Below, piece after piece: positions 42,074-52,680 of a DNA stretch of 64,000 nt; positions within the stretch are counted from its first letter, which is position 1, and every line of letters begins with the position of its first letter. The notes under the pieces were generated by a model that ran no database searches, had not been told where the DNA came from, and worked only from the letters and a program-made list of their open reading frames with translations. Source of the DNA: Marinobacter oulmenensis (lineage in GTDB: Bacteria; Pseudomonadota; Gammaproteobacteria; Pseudomonadales; Oleiphilaceae); assembly GCF_014201735.1 (NCBI RefSeq), contig NZ_JACHFE010000001.1, forward strand, positions 372,001 to 436,000, given 5' to 3'. A program made the translations under genes and the position numbers.

Positions 42074-42996
42074 GTCGCAGACGCAAGGGCCGCAACGTTA
42101 ATGGCATCCTGGTGATCGACAAGCCCCAGGGTGTCACCTCCAACGGCATACTCCAGCAGGTCAAGCGCCTGTTCGGAGCCGCCAAGGCCGGTCATACCGG
42201 TGCCCTGGATCCTCTCGCCACCGGTGTCCTGCCGCTGTGTTTCGGGGAGGCCACCAAGTTCTCCCAGATGATGCTCGACAGCGACAAAGCCTATATCACC
42301 ACGGCGACACTGGGTGTCCGCACGGAAACCGGTGACAGTGAAGGCAATGTGGTGGACGAACGTCCGGTTCCGTCTTTCAGTGAGGATGACATCGAGACTG
42401 TGCTGGCGCGGTTCCGGGGGCCGATCGAGCAAGTTCCCTCCATGTATTCTGCGTTGAAGCACAAGGGCCGCCCGCTGTACGAGTACGCCCGTGAAGGCAT
42501 TGAAGTGGAGCGCCCGGCCCGGCCGGTCACGATTCATGAGCTCAAACTGCTGGCGGTTCGTGATCATGAAATCGACCTGGCGGTTGCCTGCACCAAGGGG
42601 ACCTATGTGCGTTCACTGGTTGAAGACATCGGTGAAGCGCTGGGCTGTGGCGCCCATGTCAGTGCGCTGCGTCGAACCATGGCGTCAGGCTACACGTTAA
42701 CGGACGCCCGGCCGGTTGACGAACTGGAGGCCATGCGGGAGCGGGGCGAAAGCCTGGACGGCCTGCTGCTGCCGCCGGAGAGCGCCCTGACCATGTTCCC
42801 GGAGCATCGGTTGTCCGGGACCTCGCTGGTGTCGATATTGAACGGACAACCGGTTAGAATGTCCGACCAGTCCCTTGAAGGCTTCGTTCGCCTGTACGGC
42901 AACGAGGATTTTGTGGGGCTGGCTGAAGCAATACCGGAGGGCGGGGAAACCCGATTGGTTCCCCGTCGCCTGGTAAAGAGTGGCAACGCCGTTTAA
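42070..42996 (+). CDS. truB: tRNA pseudouridine-55 synthase
   Basis: A 308-residue enzyme that makes pseudouridine 55 in the T loop of tRNAs. The family opening [14 protein letters not shown] is present, the catalytic Asp lies in [17 protein letters not shown], and a C-terminal PUA-like part follows after about residue 245. The start is TTG at 42070, overlapping the rbfA stop; no ATG lies near it in frame. It ends the rimP operon. Confidence 0.96.
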   Translation: MSRRRKGRNVNGILVIDKPQGVTSNGILQQVKRLFGAAKAGHTGALDPLATGVLPLCFGEATKFSQMMLDSDKAYITTATLGVRTETGDSEGNVVDERPVPSFSEDDIETVLARFRGPIEQVPSMYSALKHKGRPLYEYAREGIEVERPARPVTIHELKLLAVRDHEIDLAVACTKGTYVRSLVEDIGEALGCGAHVSALRRTMASGYTLTDARPVDELEAMRERGESLDGLLLPPESALTMFPEHRLSGTSLVSILNGQPVRMSDQSLEGFVRLYGNEDFVGLAEAIPEGGETRLVPRRLVKSGNAV

Positions 42997-43073
42997 CGGA
43001 TTGCCGGATAGCCGGGCTGTAGAGATGCGCGGTTCGGCTGTATTGATTTGCATCGCAACCAATGAGGTGAAAT

Positions 43074-43343
43074 ATGGCACTGTCTGCCAGTGAGAAGGCT
43101 CAGATCGTCAAGGATTTTCAGCAAGGTGATGGCGACACAGGTTCCCCCGAGGTTCAGGTGGCTCTGCTGAGCGCCAACATCGATAAGCTGCAGGATCACT
43201 TCAAGGCCAACAAGCAGGATCACCATTCCCGCCGTGGCCTTATCCGGATGGTAAACCAGCGTCGTAAACTGCTGGACTACCTCAAGCGCAAAAACGCCGA
43301 CCGTTACCTGGATCTGATCCAGCGTCTTGGCCTGCGTCGCTAA
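43074..43343 (+). CDS. rpsO: 30S ribosomal protein S15
   Basis: An 89-residue 16S rRNA-binding protein of standard length: [15 protein letters not shown] at the start, [34 protein letters not shown] and a basic end. GAGGTG precedes the ATG. It forms the classic rpsO-pnp pair. Confidence 0.98.
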   Translation: MALSASEKAQIVKDFQQGDGDTGSPEVQVALLSANIDKLQDHFKANKQDHHSRRGLIRMVNQRRKLLDYLKRKNADRYLDLIQRLGLRR

Positions 43344-43361
43344 TCCGGGTTACGACCTGAA

Positions 43362-43390
43362 GGCAGAGTCCGGGCTTGCCCGGCTCTGCC
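43362..43390 (+). terminator. Hairpin downstream of rpsO
   Basis: GGCAGAG T CCGGGC / GCCCGG CTCTGCC, a 13-pair stem with one bulge and a 2-3 base loop. No T run follows, so it may protect the mRNA end more than terminate. Confidence 0.55.
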
Positions 43391-43511
43391 GCGCCTCTCT
43401 CCCGCTACCTGCGTCTGCCTGTTCAGGAAGACCAGTTGGCTTATGCTGCAGTCGATTTGTCCGTGAAACCGAAAGATTTTCCCTGTCACAAAAGAAAGCC
43501 GATATTGATAG

Positions 43512-43578
43512 CAGGTTGTTGAAAAGCCCGGGCTACGGTGATTCGCCAAGGCTCAGACCGGGGTTTTGCAACAGCCTG
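43512..43578 (+). promoter_or_regulatory. Long imperfect stem-loop in the pnp leader, possible RNase III site
   Basis: CAGGTTGTTGAAAAGCCCGG at the left pairs with CCGGGG TTTTGCAACAGCCTG at the right with few mismatches, giving a stem of about 20 pairs around 27 bases. In E. coli a leader stem of pnp is cut by RNase III and allows PNPase to repress its own mRNA; this could be the counterpart. Confidence 0.45.
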
Positions 43579-43697
43579 TTAGCTTTCAGACGGGTTGGCT
43601 TTCGGTTCACAGACCAGACTTCTGCAGCGGTTGGAAAATACCGGTTGGCGTTGTTGCCTCCGGAACATTAAAGAAAGAGATATCGCAGGAGTTTATT

Positions 43698-45818
43698 GTG
43701 GAACTGCAAGCACACAAGAAAACCTTTGAAATGGGTGGGGAAACCTTCACCCTGGAAACAGGCCGGGTCGCCCGTCAGGCAACCGGTTCTGTACTGGTCA
43801 CTACCGGTGACACCTCGGTACTGGGTACCGTCGTCGGCGCCCGCGAGCCGAAACCTGGTCAGGGCTTTTTCCCACTGACTGTCAACTATCAGGAAAAAAC
43901 CTACGCAGCCGGCAAGATTCCCGGTGGCTTCTTCAAGCGTGAAGGTCGTCCTTCCGAGAAGGAAACCCTGACTTCCCGCCTGATCGACCGTCCGATCCGC
44001 CCGCTGTTCCCGAACGGCTACATGAACGAAGTTCAGGTCGTCCTGACCGTCATGTCTGCCAGCAAGCAGCAGGATTCGGACATCGCCGCCATGCTCGCGG
44101 CCTCTGCAGCCCTGGCAATTTCAGGTATTCCGTTCGATGGCCCCATCGGCGCTGCCCGTGTTGGCTTCACCAACGAGAATGGCTACGTTCTGAATCCGTC
44201 GTTCGAAGCCCTGGAAACCTCCCTGCTGGACATGGTTGTTGCCGGTACGGAAGACGCCGTCCTGATGGTGGAATCCGAAGCCAAGGGCCTGACCGAAGAC
44301 CAGATGCTGGGTGGCGTTCTGTTTGCCCACCAGGAAATGCAGACTGCCATTACCGCCATCAAGGAATTTGCCGCCGAACATGGCAAGCCGCGCTGGGACT
44401 GGCAGCCGGAGGCTGAGAACACCAGCCTGCTGGAAGCCATCCGTTCTGAATTCGGTGGCGCCATCGAAGAGGCGTATTCCATTCACGACAAGATGGCCCG
44501 CTACGAGCGCCTGGGCGAAATCCGCTCCGCTGCCGTGGAAAAACTGGCTGGTGAAGAGGAAGATCAGCCCGCCGAAGACGAAGTGAAAAAGTACTTCGGC
44601 AAGGTGGAAAAAACCGTGGTTCGCCAGCAGGTGCTGGACGGCAAGCCGCGTATCGATGGCCGTGACAACAAGACCGTTCGTCCGATCGAGATCGAAGTGG
44701 GTATCCTGCCGAGCGTCCACGGTTCTGCCCTGTTCACCCGTGGTGAAACCCAGGCGATTGTCACCACCACCCTGGGCACCACCCGTGATGTCCAGATTGT
44801 GGATGCCCTGGAAGGCGAGCGTAAGGATCCGTTCCTGTTCCATTACAACTTCCCTCCGTACTCCGTCGGTGAAGCCGGTCGTATGGGCTCTCCGGGCCGT
44901 CGTGAAATCGGTCACGGCCGTCTGGCCAAGCGCGGTGTGGCGGCGGTCATGCCGACCATTGATGACTTCCCGTATGCGATCCGTGCCGTATCCGAGATCA
45001 CCGAGTCCAACGGTTCCAGCTCCATGGCCTCTGTCTGTGGTTCCTCCCTGGCCCTGATGGATGCGGGTGTTCCACTGAAAGCGCCGGTTGCGGGTATCGC
45101 CATGGGCCTGGTCAAGGAAGGCGACAAGTTCGCAGTTCTGACCGATATCCTGGGTGACGAAGACCACCTGGGCGACATGGACTTCAAGGTCGCCGGTACC
45201 AAAGAGGGCGTCACCGCCCTGCAGATGGACATCAAGATCAACGGCATCACCGACGAGATCATGGAAATTGCCCTGGAGCAGGCGCACGAAGCGCGTCAGC
45301 ACATTCTGGGTGAGATGAACAAGGTCATCGCCGAGCCGCGTGCCGAGCTGTCCGAGCATGCTCCGAGCATCACCACCATCAAGATCCATCCGGATAAGAT
45401 CCGCGACGTGATCGGTAAGGGCGGCGCCACCATCCGCTCCATCTGCGATGAAACCGGCGCATCCATCGACCTGGACGACGATGGCAATGTGAAGATCTAC
45501 GCAGCGGATCAGGCGGCTGCCCAGGCAGCGGTTAACCGGGTCAAGGAGATCACCGCCGAGATCGAAGTGGGCGCGATCTACAAAGGCCGCGTTGAGCGCA
45601 TTGTCGACTTCGGGGCCTTTGTGAACATCCTGCCGGGCAAAGACGGTCTGGTTCACATCTCCCAGATCTCCGAGCGTCGCATTGAAAACGTCACCGATGA
45701 ACTGAGCGAAGGCCAGGAAGTACTCGTGAAGGTTCTGGACGTGGACAACCGGGGCCGCGTGAAGCTGTCCATGAAGGAAGTGAAGGAAGGCGAACAGCCG
45801 ACCGACTTTACCGACTGA
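43698..45818 (+). CDS. pnp: Polynucleotide phosphorylase
   Basis: A 706-residue 3'-5' exoribonuclease of the degradosome. Two RNase PH-like halves (about 10-220 and 310-540) surround a helical linker; a KH domain follows ([20 protein letters not shown]) and an S1 domain ([19 protein letters not shown]). I choose GTG at 43698, 6 bases after CAGGAG, since the family N-terminus ([24 protein letters not shown]) begins there; the upstream extension is leader RNA. The end [13 protein letters not shown] is short. Confidence 0.96.
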   Translation: MELQAHKKTFEMGGETFTLETGRVARQATGSVLVTTGDTSVLGTVVGAREPKPGQGFFPLTVNYQEKTYAAGKIPGGFFKREGRPSEKETLTSRLIDRPIRPLFPNGYMNEVQVVLTVMSASKQQDSDIAAMLAASAALAISGIPFDGPIGAARVGFTNENGYVLNPSFEALETSLLDMVVAGTEDAVLMVESEAKGLTEDQMLGGVLFAHQEMQTAITAIKEFAAEHGKPRWDWQPEAENTSLLEAIRSEFGGAIEEAYSIHDKMARYERLGEIRSAAVEKLAGEEEDQPAEDEVKKYFGKVEKTVVRQQVLDGKPRIDGRDNKTVRPIEIEVGILPSVHGSALFTRGETQAIVTTTLGTTRDVQIVDALEGERKDPFLFHYNFPPYSVGEAGRMGSPGRREIGHGRLAKRGVAAVMPTIDDFPYAIRAVSEITESNGSSSMASVCGSSLALMDAGVPLKAPVAGIAMGLVKEGDKFAVLTDILGDEDHLGDMDFKVAGTKEGVTALQMDIKINGITDEIMEIALEQAHEARQHILGEMNKVIAEPRAELSEHAPSITTIKIHPDKIRDVIGKGGATIRSICDETGASIDLDDDGNVKIYAADQAAAQAAVNRVKEITAEIEVGAIYKGRVERIVDFGAFVNILPGKDGLVHISQISERRIENVTDELSEGQEVLVKVLDVDNRGRVKLSMKEVKEGEQPTDFTD

Positions 45819-45840
45819 TCACCGTCGGTAAGCTTCCTGG

Positions 45841-45873
45841 AACCCGCTCGGCTTCGGCCTGGCGGGTTTTTTT
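45841..45873 (+). terminator. Intrinsic terminator after pnp
   Basis: AACCCGC / GCGGGTT around a looped TCGGCTTCGGCCTG, then TTTTT. Confidence 0.75.
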
Positions 45874-45900
45874 GTGCCTGCGCGGTTTGTGTTCGGATAT

Positions 45901-45936
45901 AAAAAAGCCACCCGCTGCGGGGGCAGGGGTGGCTTT
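45901..45936 (-). terminator. Intrinsic terminator of the liv operon
   Basis: On the minus strand AAAGCCACCCC / GGGTGGCTTTTTT; 20 bases beyond the livF stop. Confidence 0.8.
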
Positions 45937-45955
45937 GATGGGGCTGGCGAAAGGA

Positions 45956-46657
45956 TTAGCCGCCCAGGTAGGCCTCGCGGATCTCCGGGTTGGCCAGCAG
46001 GTTTTTACCGGTGTCATGCAGGCGGATACGGCCGGTCTCCAGCACATAGCCGCGATCAGCCAGGCTCAGGGCCTGGTGCGCGTTCTGCTCCACCAGGAAC
46101 ACGGTGATGCCTTCGTCCCGCAGCTGCCCGATGATCTCGAAGATCTGGGCGATGATGATCGGAGCCAGCCCCAGGGAGGGCTCATCCAGAATGATCATCC
46201 GCGGGCGGCTCATCAGCGCCCGGCCAATGGCCAGCATCTGCTGCTCACCTCCGGACATGGTGCCGGCGCGCTGGTGTTCCCGTTCCTTCAGGCGGGGGAA
46301 GAGTTCGTAGACGTGCTCGAGGCTCTTCTGGATCTCCGATTTGGTGTTGAAGAACCCGCCCATGTGCAGGTTCTCCTCAACCGTCAGGCCCGGAAACACA
46401 CGACGTCCTTCCGGCACGATAGCGATGCCGGAACGCATGATTTCCGCCGTGGGTGCGGTGGTGATGTCGCGGCCCTCGAGCAGGATGCGCCCGGAACTGG
46501 CCTGCGGGTTGCCGCAGACGCTCATCAGCAGGGTGGTCTTGCCGGCGCCGTTGGCACCGATCAGGGAGACGATTTCGCCTTTGTTGACCTCGACAGAAAC
46601 CCCGTGCAGTGCTTCGATCTTCCCATAATGGGTATGAATGTTATCAACTACTAGCAT
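45956..46657 (-). CDS. livF: Branched-chain amino-acid ABC transporter ATPase LivF
   Basis: A 233-residue ABC ATPase of the LivF type (the smaller of the two): DNIHTHYGKIEALHGVSVEV, Walker A GANGAGKTT near 34-42, signature MSGGEQQMLAIGRAL near 135 and Walker B MIILDEPSLGL. It powers uptake of leucine, isoleucine and valine or related substrates with LivG and the LivHM channel. It is the last gene of the minus-strand liv operon. Confidence 0.95.
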   Translation of the reverse strand: MLVVDNIHTHYGKIEALHGVSVEVNKGEIVSLIGANGAGKTTLLMSVCGNPQASSGRILLEGRDITTAPTAEIMRSGIAIVPEGRRVFPGLTVEENLHMGGFFNTKSEIQKSLEHVYELFPRLKEREHQRAGTMSGGEQQMLAIGRALMSRPRMIILDEPSLGLAPIIIAQIFEIIGQLRDEGITVFLVEQNAHQALSLADRGYVLETGRIRLHDTGKNLLANPEIREAYLGG

Positions 46658-46666
46658 GGTTCTTCC

Positions 46667-47422
46667 TCAGGCCTCACCCAGATAGGCTTTGATCACGTCC
46701 TCGTTCTCGCGGATGTCCTCCGGTTTGCCGCTGGCCAGGGGGCGACCCTGGTTGATCACGGTGATCCGGTCGGAAATGCCCATCACGAGGCTCATGTCGT
46801 GCTCAATCAGCAGCACCGAGACGTTGTAGTCCTCTTTCAGGCTGACGATCAGTTGGTCGAGTTCCCGGGTCTCGGCGGGGTTCAGGCCGGCAGCGGGTTC
46901 ATCCAGCATCAGCAGCTTGGGCTCGGTGACCATGCAGCGGGCGATTTCCAGGCGTCGCTGCTGGCCGTAGGCCAGGTTGCCCGCCTCGCGGTTGGCCAGG
47001 TCCAGAAGCCCGACCCGGTCGAGCCAGTATCGGGCCCGTTCCAGGGACTTTTTCTCCCGTTCCCGGTAATCCGGCGTTTTCAGAAGGCCGGCAATCAGGT
47101 TGGTGTTGAGGTGCCGGTGCTGGGCGACCAGCAGGTTTTCCACCACGGTCATGTTGCCGAACAGGCGCACGTGCTGGAAGGTGCGCACCATGCCCAGCCT
47201 GGAGATCCGGAAATCCGGTTTGCCCTGGATTTCCTTGCCCTCGAACAGGATCTGGCCCCCGGACGGTTTGTAAAAACCACTGATGCAGTTGAACACGGTG
47301 GTCTTACCGGCCCCGTTGGGGCCGATAATGGAGACAATCTCGTGCTCCTGAACGTCCAGGGACACCTGGTCCACCGCCAGCAGGCCGCCAAAGCGCATGG
47401 ACAGATTCTTTACTTCAAGCAT
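46667..47422 (-). CDS. livG: Branched-chain amino-acid ABC transporter ATPase LivG
   Basis: A 251-residue ATPase: LEVKNLSMRFGGLLAVDQVSL, Walker A GPNGAGKTTVFN, the LivG-type insert around the Q-loop (TFQHVRLFGNMTVVENLLVAQHR), signature LAYGQQRRLEIARC and Walker B LMLDEPAAGLNP. The ATG at 47422 follows CAGGAG and is preferred to an upstream start inside livM. It pairs with LivF. Confidence 0.95.
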   Translation of the reverse strand: MLEVKNLSMRFGGLLAVDQVSLDVQEHEIVSIIGPNGAGKTTVFNCISGFYKPSGGQILFEGKEIQGKPDFRISRLGMVRTFQHVRLFGNMTVVENLLVAQHRHLNTNLIAGLLKTPDYREREKKSLERARYWLDRVGLLDLANREAGNLAYGQQRRLEIARCMVTEPKLLMLDEPAAGLNPAETRELDQLIVSLKEDYNVSVLLIEHDMSLVMGISDRITVINQGRPLASGKPEDIRENEDVIKAYLGEA

Positions 47423-47429
47423 GGGTCTG

Positions 47430-48704
47430 TCACTCCTGCCCTTTGAGTTCAATGTGGATCCGGCGCATGGGCATCAGGCCCTGCGGGCGCCAGACCATCA
47501 TCAGTACCATCGCGGCGCCGAAGATCAGCATCCGGTATTCCGAGAACTCCCGGGCCAGTTCCGGCAGGATGGTGACAGCCACGGCTGCCAGGATCACGCC
47601 AATCTGCGAGCCCATGCCACCGAGTACGACGATGGCCAGGATGATGGCGGATTCCAGGAACACAAAGGATTCAGGACTGATAAAGCCCTGCTTGGAGGCG
47701 AACACTGTACCGGCAAAACCGGCAAAGAAAGCGCCGATGGTGAACGCCGACAGCTTCACCGCGGTCCGGCTCATGCCCAGGGAACGCGCGGCAATTTCAT
47801 CTTCCCGCAGCGCCTCCCAGGCGCGTCCTACCGGCATGCGCATGAAGCGGCGGATAACCAGAGCGGTAAACACCGCCAGTACCAGGGCGATCAGGTACAG
47901 GAAGATGACCTTGTGTTCGCCGGCGTAGGCGATGCCGAAGGTTTCGTGGAAGGAGACGTTGCCTTCTTCCTTGACCCGGCGACCGAACTCCATACCGAAC
48001 AGGGTCGGGTCGGGTATACCGCCGATGCCGTTGGGACCGCCGGTGAGGGAGGTCCAGTTGTTCAGCAGGATCCGGATGATCTCACCGAAGCCCAGGGTCA
48101 CAATGGCCAGATAGTCGCCCCTCAGGCGCAGTACCGGGAAACCCAGTACCAGGCCGAAAAGGGCTGCCAGCAAGGCACCAATCGGCAAGGCCAGCCAGAA
48201 GGATACGCCCAGATACTCCGACAGCAGGGCAAAGGTATAGGCGCCTACGGCGTAGAAGGCCACATAGCCCAGGTCCAGCAGGCCGGCCAGGCCGACTACC
48301 ACGTTCAGGCCCAGAGCCAGTATGACGTAAATCAGCACCAGGGTCGCCAGGTCCACCGAGCCCCGGGACACGAAGAAGGGCCAGAACAGGGCCAAAACGA
48401 CAATCCCGGTGATCACCCAGGATTCGATCCTGGCCCGGCGGTTTTCCGCCATCGGCTCTTTGTGGGCACCACCGGAGCGCAGGCCGGGCAGGCTTTTGAA
48501 CGTTTCCATGATGCCGTCACGGAACAGTTGGAAGGCAAAGACCACAACGGCCGCGATGAACACCATGACAACGGTGAAGGTGTCGGCACCGGTGAGGGTG
48601 ATATCGATGCCCCGGGCTTCGAGGTTCAGCCCCAGGATCGGGTAGGCAATAATCAGTGTGACGATGGCACAGAACAGTGCGTGCCTGAAGTTTTGAGCAG
48701 CCAT
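47430..48704 (-). CDS. livM: Branched-chain amino-acid ABC transporter permease LivM
   Basis: A 424-residue permease with about ten membrane segments. The core LivM block ([34 protein letters not shown]) begins near 130, and [21 protein letters not shown] follows. The first 120 residues carry two extra hydrophobic segments and a hydrophilic linker, the long LivM form. Its ATG touches the livH stop. Confidence 0.95.
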   Translation of the reverse strand: MAAQNFRHALFCAIVTLIIAYPILGLNLEARGIDITLTGADTFTVVMVFIAAVVVFAFQLFRDGIMETFKSLPGLRSGGAHKEPMAENRRARIESWVITGIVVLALFWPFFVSRGSVDLATLVLIYVILALGLNVVVGLAGLLDLGYVAFYAVGAYTFALLSEYLGVSFWLALPIGALLAALFGLVLGFPVLRLRGDYLAIVTLGFGEIIRILLNNWTSLTGGPNGIGGIPDPTLFGMEFGRRVKEEGNVSFHETFGIAYAGEHKVIFLYLIALVLAVFTALVIRRFMRMPVGRAWEALREDEIAARSLGMSRTAVKLSAFTIGAFFAGFAGTVFASKQGFISPESFVFLESAIILAIVVLGGMGSQIGVILAAVAVTILPELAREFSEYRMLIFGAAMVLMMVWRPQGLMPMRRIHIELKGQE

Positions 48705-49630
48705 CAGATCTTTTCAACCTCCGGTTTGCCGAGCAGGCCGGTGGGTTTGAACAGCAGAATCAGAATCAGCAGGCTGAACGAAATCACGTCCTTGTACTCA
48801 CCACTGAGGTACCCGGAGGTCATGCTTTCTGCCACGCCCAGGATCAGTCCGCCGAGCATGGCGCCGGGGATACTTCCGATGCCGCCAAGCACTGCCGCTG
48901 TAAAGGCCTTGAGACCGGCAATGAAGCCGAACAGGGGATCAATGGAGCCGTAATACATGCCCAGCAGCAGGCCCGCGACAGCGGCCAGGGCCGCGCCGAT
49001 CACGAACGTGGCCGAGATGATCCGGTTGGTATCAATGCCCAGCAGGCTGGCCATCCCGAGGTCCTGGGATACAGCACGGCAGGCGCGCCCGGTCCGGGAG
49101 CGGGAGATGAACACAGACAGCGCCGTCATACAGATCAGGGTGGTGATAAAGATGGTGATCTGGATAAACGACAGCGATACCTGGAAGTTTTCAGGAGACC
49201 CGAAACGGAAACTGCCTTCAATCAGTGACGGAAAGCCGATGTTCCGGGAGCCCTGGGCCAGGTGAACATAGTTCTGCAGGAAGATGGACATGCCGATGGC
49301 GGAAATCAACGGAATCAGCCGGTGACGCCCCCGCACGGGCCGGTAGGCAACCCTTTCGACGGCCCAGCCCATGGAGCTGGAGACGATCATGGCACAGACC
49401 AGTGCCACCAACAGAACCAGGGGCAGCCAGGTCACTCCCAGAGTGGCCAGGCCGGTAATGGCGATCAGCGCGGTGTAGGCGCCAATCATGTAGATCTCAC
49501 CATGGGCAAAGTTGATCATGCCGATGATGCCGTAAACCATCGTGTAGCCGATGGCGATCAGGGCATAGGCGCTCCCGATCGTCAGCCCGTTGATGAGCTG
49601 CTGGATAAAATACAGGAGGGCTTCTGACAT
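48704..49630 (-). CDS. livH: Branched-chain amino-acid ABC transporter permease LivH
   Basis: A 308-residue permease: [47 protein letters not shown] is the LivH hallmark, with [20 protein letters not shown] near the end. The ATG at 49628-49630 has GGAG 8 bases upstream; the longer frame is not conserved. It lies after livK with a terminator between, so permease and ATPase genes are made at a lower level than the binding protein. Confidence 0.95.
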   Translation of the reverse strand: MSEALLYFIQQLINGLTIGSAYALIAIGYTMVYGIIGMINFAHGEIYMIGAYTALIAITGLATLGVTWLPLVLLVALVCAMIVSSSMGWAVERVAYRPVRGRHRLIPLISAIGMSIFLQNYVHLAQGSRNIGFPSLIEGSFRFGSPENFQVSLSFIQITIFITTLICMTALSVFISRSRTGRACRAVSQDLGMASLLGIDTNRIISATFVIGAALAAVAGLLLGMYYGSIDPLFGFIAGLKAFTAAVLGGIGSIPGAMLGGLILGVAESMTSGYLSGEYKDVISFSLLILILLFKPTGLLGKPEVEKI

Positions 49631-49719
49631 TCTTGTTACTCCGCGAGCCTTTTCCCTCCGCAACCACGCGGTCGACCCGGATAGCGGGTTGGCCGAATAG
49701 CGCTTCGCTGGGAAACTAG

Positions 49720-49756
49720 AAAAACACCTTCCCCCGGATCGCGGTGGGAAGGTGCT
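49720..49756 (-). terminator. Terminator between livK and livH
   Basis: On the minus strand GAGCACCTTCCC / GGGAAGGTGTTTTT forms a stem with a T run; probably partial termination that raises livK over the rest of the operon. Confidence 0.7.
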
Positions 49757-49786
49757 CTTATCATTACCGTTTGTTAACGGTGGGGC

Positions 49787-50899
49787 TTAGTTTAGCGGAG
49801 TTTTGCTGCCATCTGAATGCCATTCGTAGACAACAAACTCAAATGATTCGAGATCACCCTTGTCGTCGTACTGAACGGTACCGATCGGAGTCTCAAAGCT
49901 GCCGCTGCGCAGGGTGTCGGCCACTTCAAACGGATCGGTGGAACCCGCCTGTTCAATGCCATCGGCGATCACCTGGACGGCGGCATAGGACGTCAGTACG
50001 AACGGGCCGGAAGGATCTTCGCCCTTGGCCTGGAAGGCATCAACCAGCGTCTTGTTTTCGGCTTTTTCGTCGAAGCTCGGCGGCAGGGTGACCAGCAGGC
50101 CCTCTGCAGCTTCACCGGCGATGGTGTTGATGTCCTTGTTACCCACGCCTTCGGGGCCCATGAAGGTGGCGTCCAGATCAGCCTGGCGTGCCTGGCGCAG
50201 GATCAGGCCCAGCTCCGGGTGGTAGCCGCCGTAGTAAACGTAGTCCACGTCTGCCTGTTTGAGCTTGGTGACCAGGGAAGAGAAGTCCTTGGCGCCGGCG
50301 GTGATGCCTTCGAACATGGCAATCTCGATGCCCTTGTCCTTCAGGGTGTCACGGACGGCTGTGGCAATACCTTCACCGTACTGCTGTTTGTCGTGAACGA
50401 CTGCCACGCGCTCCGGGTTCTGACTGGCGATGTAGTCGCCGGCCACCGGACCCTGCATGTTGTCGAGGCCGATGGTCCGGAATACCAGCTCGTAACCACG
50501 CTCGGTTATGTCCGGGCTGGTGGAGGCCGGAGTGACCATCAGGATGCCTTCATCCTCGTAGATGTCGGATGCCGGCTGGGTGGAGCTGGAGCACAGATGA
50601 CCAACCACAAAGCTGACGCCTTCGTTGATCATGCTGTTGGCGACGGTTACCGCCTGTTTCGGGTCACAGACGTCGTCCATCTCAACGGCAACCAGTTCTT
50701 CACCCATAACGCCGCCATTGGCGTTGATCTGTTCGATCGCCATGCGGGTACCGGAGAACTGCATGTCACCGTACTGGGCAACCGGGCCGGTCATCGGGCC
50801 GGCAACACCGATTTTGATTTCAGCGGCAGCCTGGCCTGCGGCCATCAGCGCAACGGACGTTCCTACAGCGGTAGCGAGTTTCTTTACAGACATTGTCAT
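49787..50899 (-). CDS. livK: Branched-chain amino-acid binding protein (LivK/LivJ-like)
   Basis: A 370-residue periplasmic type I binding protein. The signal peptide ends ALMAAGQAAAE, and the mature protein begins IKIGVAGPMTGPVAQYGDM, the LivJ/LivK opening, with DDVCDPKQAVTVANSMINEGVSFVVGHLCSSSTQPASDIY, where Cys, Ser and Thr form the ligand cradle. It is first in the liv operon. The ATG at 50899 has AGGA 8 bases before it. Exact ligand preference is unknown. Confidence 0.93.
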   Translation of the reverse strand: MTMSVKKLATAVGTSVALMAAGQAAAEIKIGVAGPMTGPVAQYGDMQFSGTRMAIEQINANGGVMGEELVAVEMDDVCDPKQAVTVANSMINEGVSFVVGHLCSSSTQPASDIYEDEGILMVTPASTSPDITERGYELVFRTIGLDNMQGPVAGDYIASQNPERVAVVHDKQQYGEGIATAVRDTLKDKGIEIAMFEGITAGAKDFSSLVTKLKQADVDYVYYGGYHPELGLILRQARQADLDATFMGPEGVGNKDINTIAGEAAEGLLVTLPPSFDEKAENKTLVDAFQAKGEDPSGPFVLTSYAAVQVIADGIEQAGSTDPFEVADTLRSGSFETPIGTVQYDDKGDLESFEFVVYEWHSDGSKTPLN

Positions 50900-51051
50900 C
50901 GTGTTTTCCTGTCGTTGTCAGGGTTATTCTTATGTTCTCAGAACGGTAAACAAACACCACTGCCTTCAGGTTGTCAAGCAAAGGCGCACCAGTCTGGAAC
51001 ATGGCTACTCAAGTCATCCAAAACGATGCAAGCCCTATGCCGGAATAGGTT

Positions 51052-51963
51052 TTATTCGCCCGGATTTTCCTCATCATCGGCAAAGACCAGATCACGGAAG
51101 CTCTGGTGTTCCTGCAGGGGTTCGAAGCTGGGGTCCACCGAGGCGTCGTCCCGGTACGCTTCGGACATTTCAATGGCCTTGGCCAGGGTATTCACGGCAT
51201 CTTCCCAGCGGCCGATTTCCGCGTAGGCACAGGCCAGCTGGTAGTGGGCGTGGCCATTGTCGGGGGCCAGTTTCAGGGCGCGCTGACACAGGCTGATGGC
51301 CCAGAGCGGTTCCTGCATTTCAAGCACGGCGTCGGCCTTGTAGCTGAGTGCTTCGACATCGTCCGGACGCAGATCCAGAATCTGGTCATAGGCGGCAATC
51401 TTGTTCTGCTGTGAGGTCTCCTGGCTTGCCTTGAGCCAGAGCGCGTGCACCTCGTTGGTGCGCTCAATCTCGGCCTGGTTCTGGTGAATGATCTCGGATT
51501 TCTGATGCAACTGGTCCTCAATGGACTGCAGCCGGCTTTCGTATTCCACCACCAGTTCGTTGACCCGTTTTTCCGCCAGGCTGGTCAACTGGTTGCGCAT
51601 GTCGCGGATGGAGTTCCAGCCAATCACCACCAGGATAGAGGTGGCGCCAGCGATCAGGTAGAAGAAATAGGTGACGGTATCGGTGGCGTAAGACATGGTC
51701 TTGTCCGCCACGGAGAGTTCCTTGTCCACCACCTTTTCGATCAGCTCTGCGCGGGTGTTCTGGATTTCCTTGCGCAGGGCCTTGGATTCCTCCAGCAGGT
51801 ACAGCTCCACAAACGGCGTGTACATGGGTTCGTCCTGAGCCTTGATGCTCTCCTTGACGTCTTCAGCGGTCAGTTCCTTTTCCGGACCGAGTTCCTGTTG
51901 CTGGGCCTGGGCATTGCCGGCGAGCAGCAGGGCGAGAAGGCAAGCGAGGTAATACCTGATCAT
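51052..51963 (-). CDS. TPR-repeat membrane protein of unknown function
   Basis: A 303-residue protein. A signal peptide (1-20, ending GNAQA) is followed by an acidic region, a transmembrane segment near 104-122 (TYFFYLIAGATSILVVIGW), a coiled-coil stretch (about 130-190) and tetratricopeptide repeats in the last 100 residues (RWEDAVNTLAKAIEMS). It would anchor in the inner membrane with the TPR in the cytoplasm as a protein-interaction platform. The ATG at 51963 is chosen because it gives the signal peptide. I do not recognise the family. Confidence 0.7.
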   Translation of the reverse strand: MIRYYLACLLALLLAGNAQAQQQELGPEKELTAEDVKESIKAQDEPMYTPFVELYLLEESKALRKEIQNTRAELIEKVVDKELSVADKTMSYATDTVTYFFYLIAGATSILVVIGWNSIRDMRNQLTSLAEKRVNELVVEYESRLQSIEDQLHQKSEIIHQNQAEIERTNEVHALWLKASQETSQQNKIAAYDQILDLRPDDVEALSYKADAVLEMQEPLWAISLCQRALKLAPDNGHAHYQLACAYAEIGRWEDAVNTLAKAIEMSEAYRDDASVDPSFEPLQEHQSFRDLVFADDEENPGE

Positions 51964-52159
51964 CAAACGTTTCCGTCTGTGGGTGAGTTTAAGGCTGTAG
52001 ACCTTAGCATAGTGGCTGACAGAAATAATGCCGGGCCCTGCCCGCGTTCCTGCCGGGGTGGCCGGCTGAGACAGGTAAGGGAAATGGTCTACTTGCATTC
52101 CTGATTTCAAAGACCTCTAATAATTAGAGTTATAAGGACAGAGGGTATGGAGGACAGGT

Positions 52160-52654
52160 GTGAGTGATTACGATCGGGTTCTGGTGGCGCTGCGCAGGGT
52201 AATCCGGGCGACAGATCTTCATTCCAAGCGGTTGAGCAAGCATGCCGGCCTTACCGGGCCGCAGTTGCTGATTATGCGCACCATCCGGGATCTCGGCGAG
52301 GTCACCATTGGCACCATTGCTGAGCACGTCAGCCTGAGCCAGGCGACGGTGACTACTATTCTGGATCGCCTTGAACACCGGAATCTGGTGTACCGCGTGC
52401 GCAGTACCCGGGACAAACGTAAGGTCCATGCCCATCTGACGGAGCAGGGCGCCGAGATTCTGGCCCGGGCCCCCAACCCGCTCCAGGAGGATTTCATCGA
52501 GAAGTTCCAGAACCTGCAGGAGTGGGAGCAGACCATGATTCTGGCGTCGCTGCAGCGTGTGGCCAACATGATGGATGCCGATGAAATCGATGCCTCTCCG
52601 GTGCTGGATGTTGGCTCTGTCCTCAAGGACGACGGCTGGAAGGGCAAGGCCTAG
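52160..52654 (+). CDS. MarR-family transcriptional regulator
   Basis: A 164-residue winged-helix regulator. The recognition region is EVTIGTIAEHVSLSQATVTTILDRLEHRNLVYRVRSTRDKRKVHAHLTEQG, the MarR wing with the conserved D-x-R-x3. The start is GTG at 52160 with GGAGGA upstream. It converges on lon with 26 bases between the stops. The target and ligand are unknown. Confidence 0.9.
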   Translation: MSDYDRVLVALRRVIRATDLHSKRLSKHAGLTGPQLLIMRTIRDLGEVTIGTIAEHVSLSQATVTTILDRLEHRNLVYRVRSTRDKRKVHAHLTEQGAEILARAPNPLQEDFIEKFQNLQEWEQTMILASLQRVANMMDADEIDASPVLDVGSVLKDDGWKGKA

Positions 52655-52680
52655 CCCCGCCCTTCCGTGCCGGCGGCGCG

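Larger units (their letters stand above)
43344..43697 (+). other. rpsO-pnp intergenic region with two RNA hairpins
   Basis: 354 bases without a gene. An open frame runs through it into pnp but does not resemble PNPase. It holds the rpsO-proximal hairpin (43362-43390) and a long stem (43512-43578), as expected for the RNA-processing zone upstream of pnp. Confidence 0.6.

Noticed and set aside
43512..43578. The pnp leader stem as a transposon-derived miniature element
   Set aside because: No target duplication and no second copy in the window; its place fits a PNPase leader stem better.
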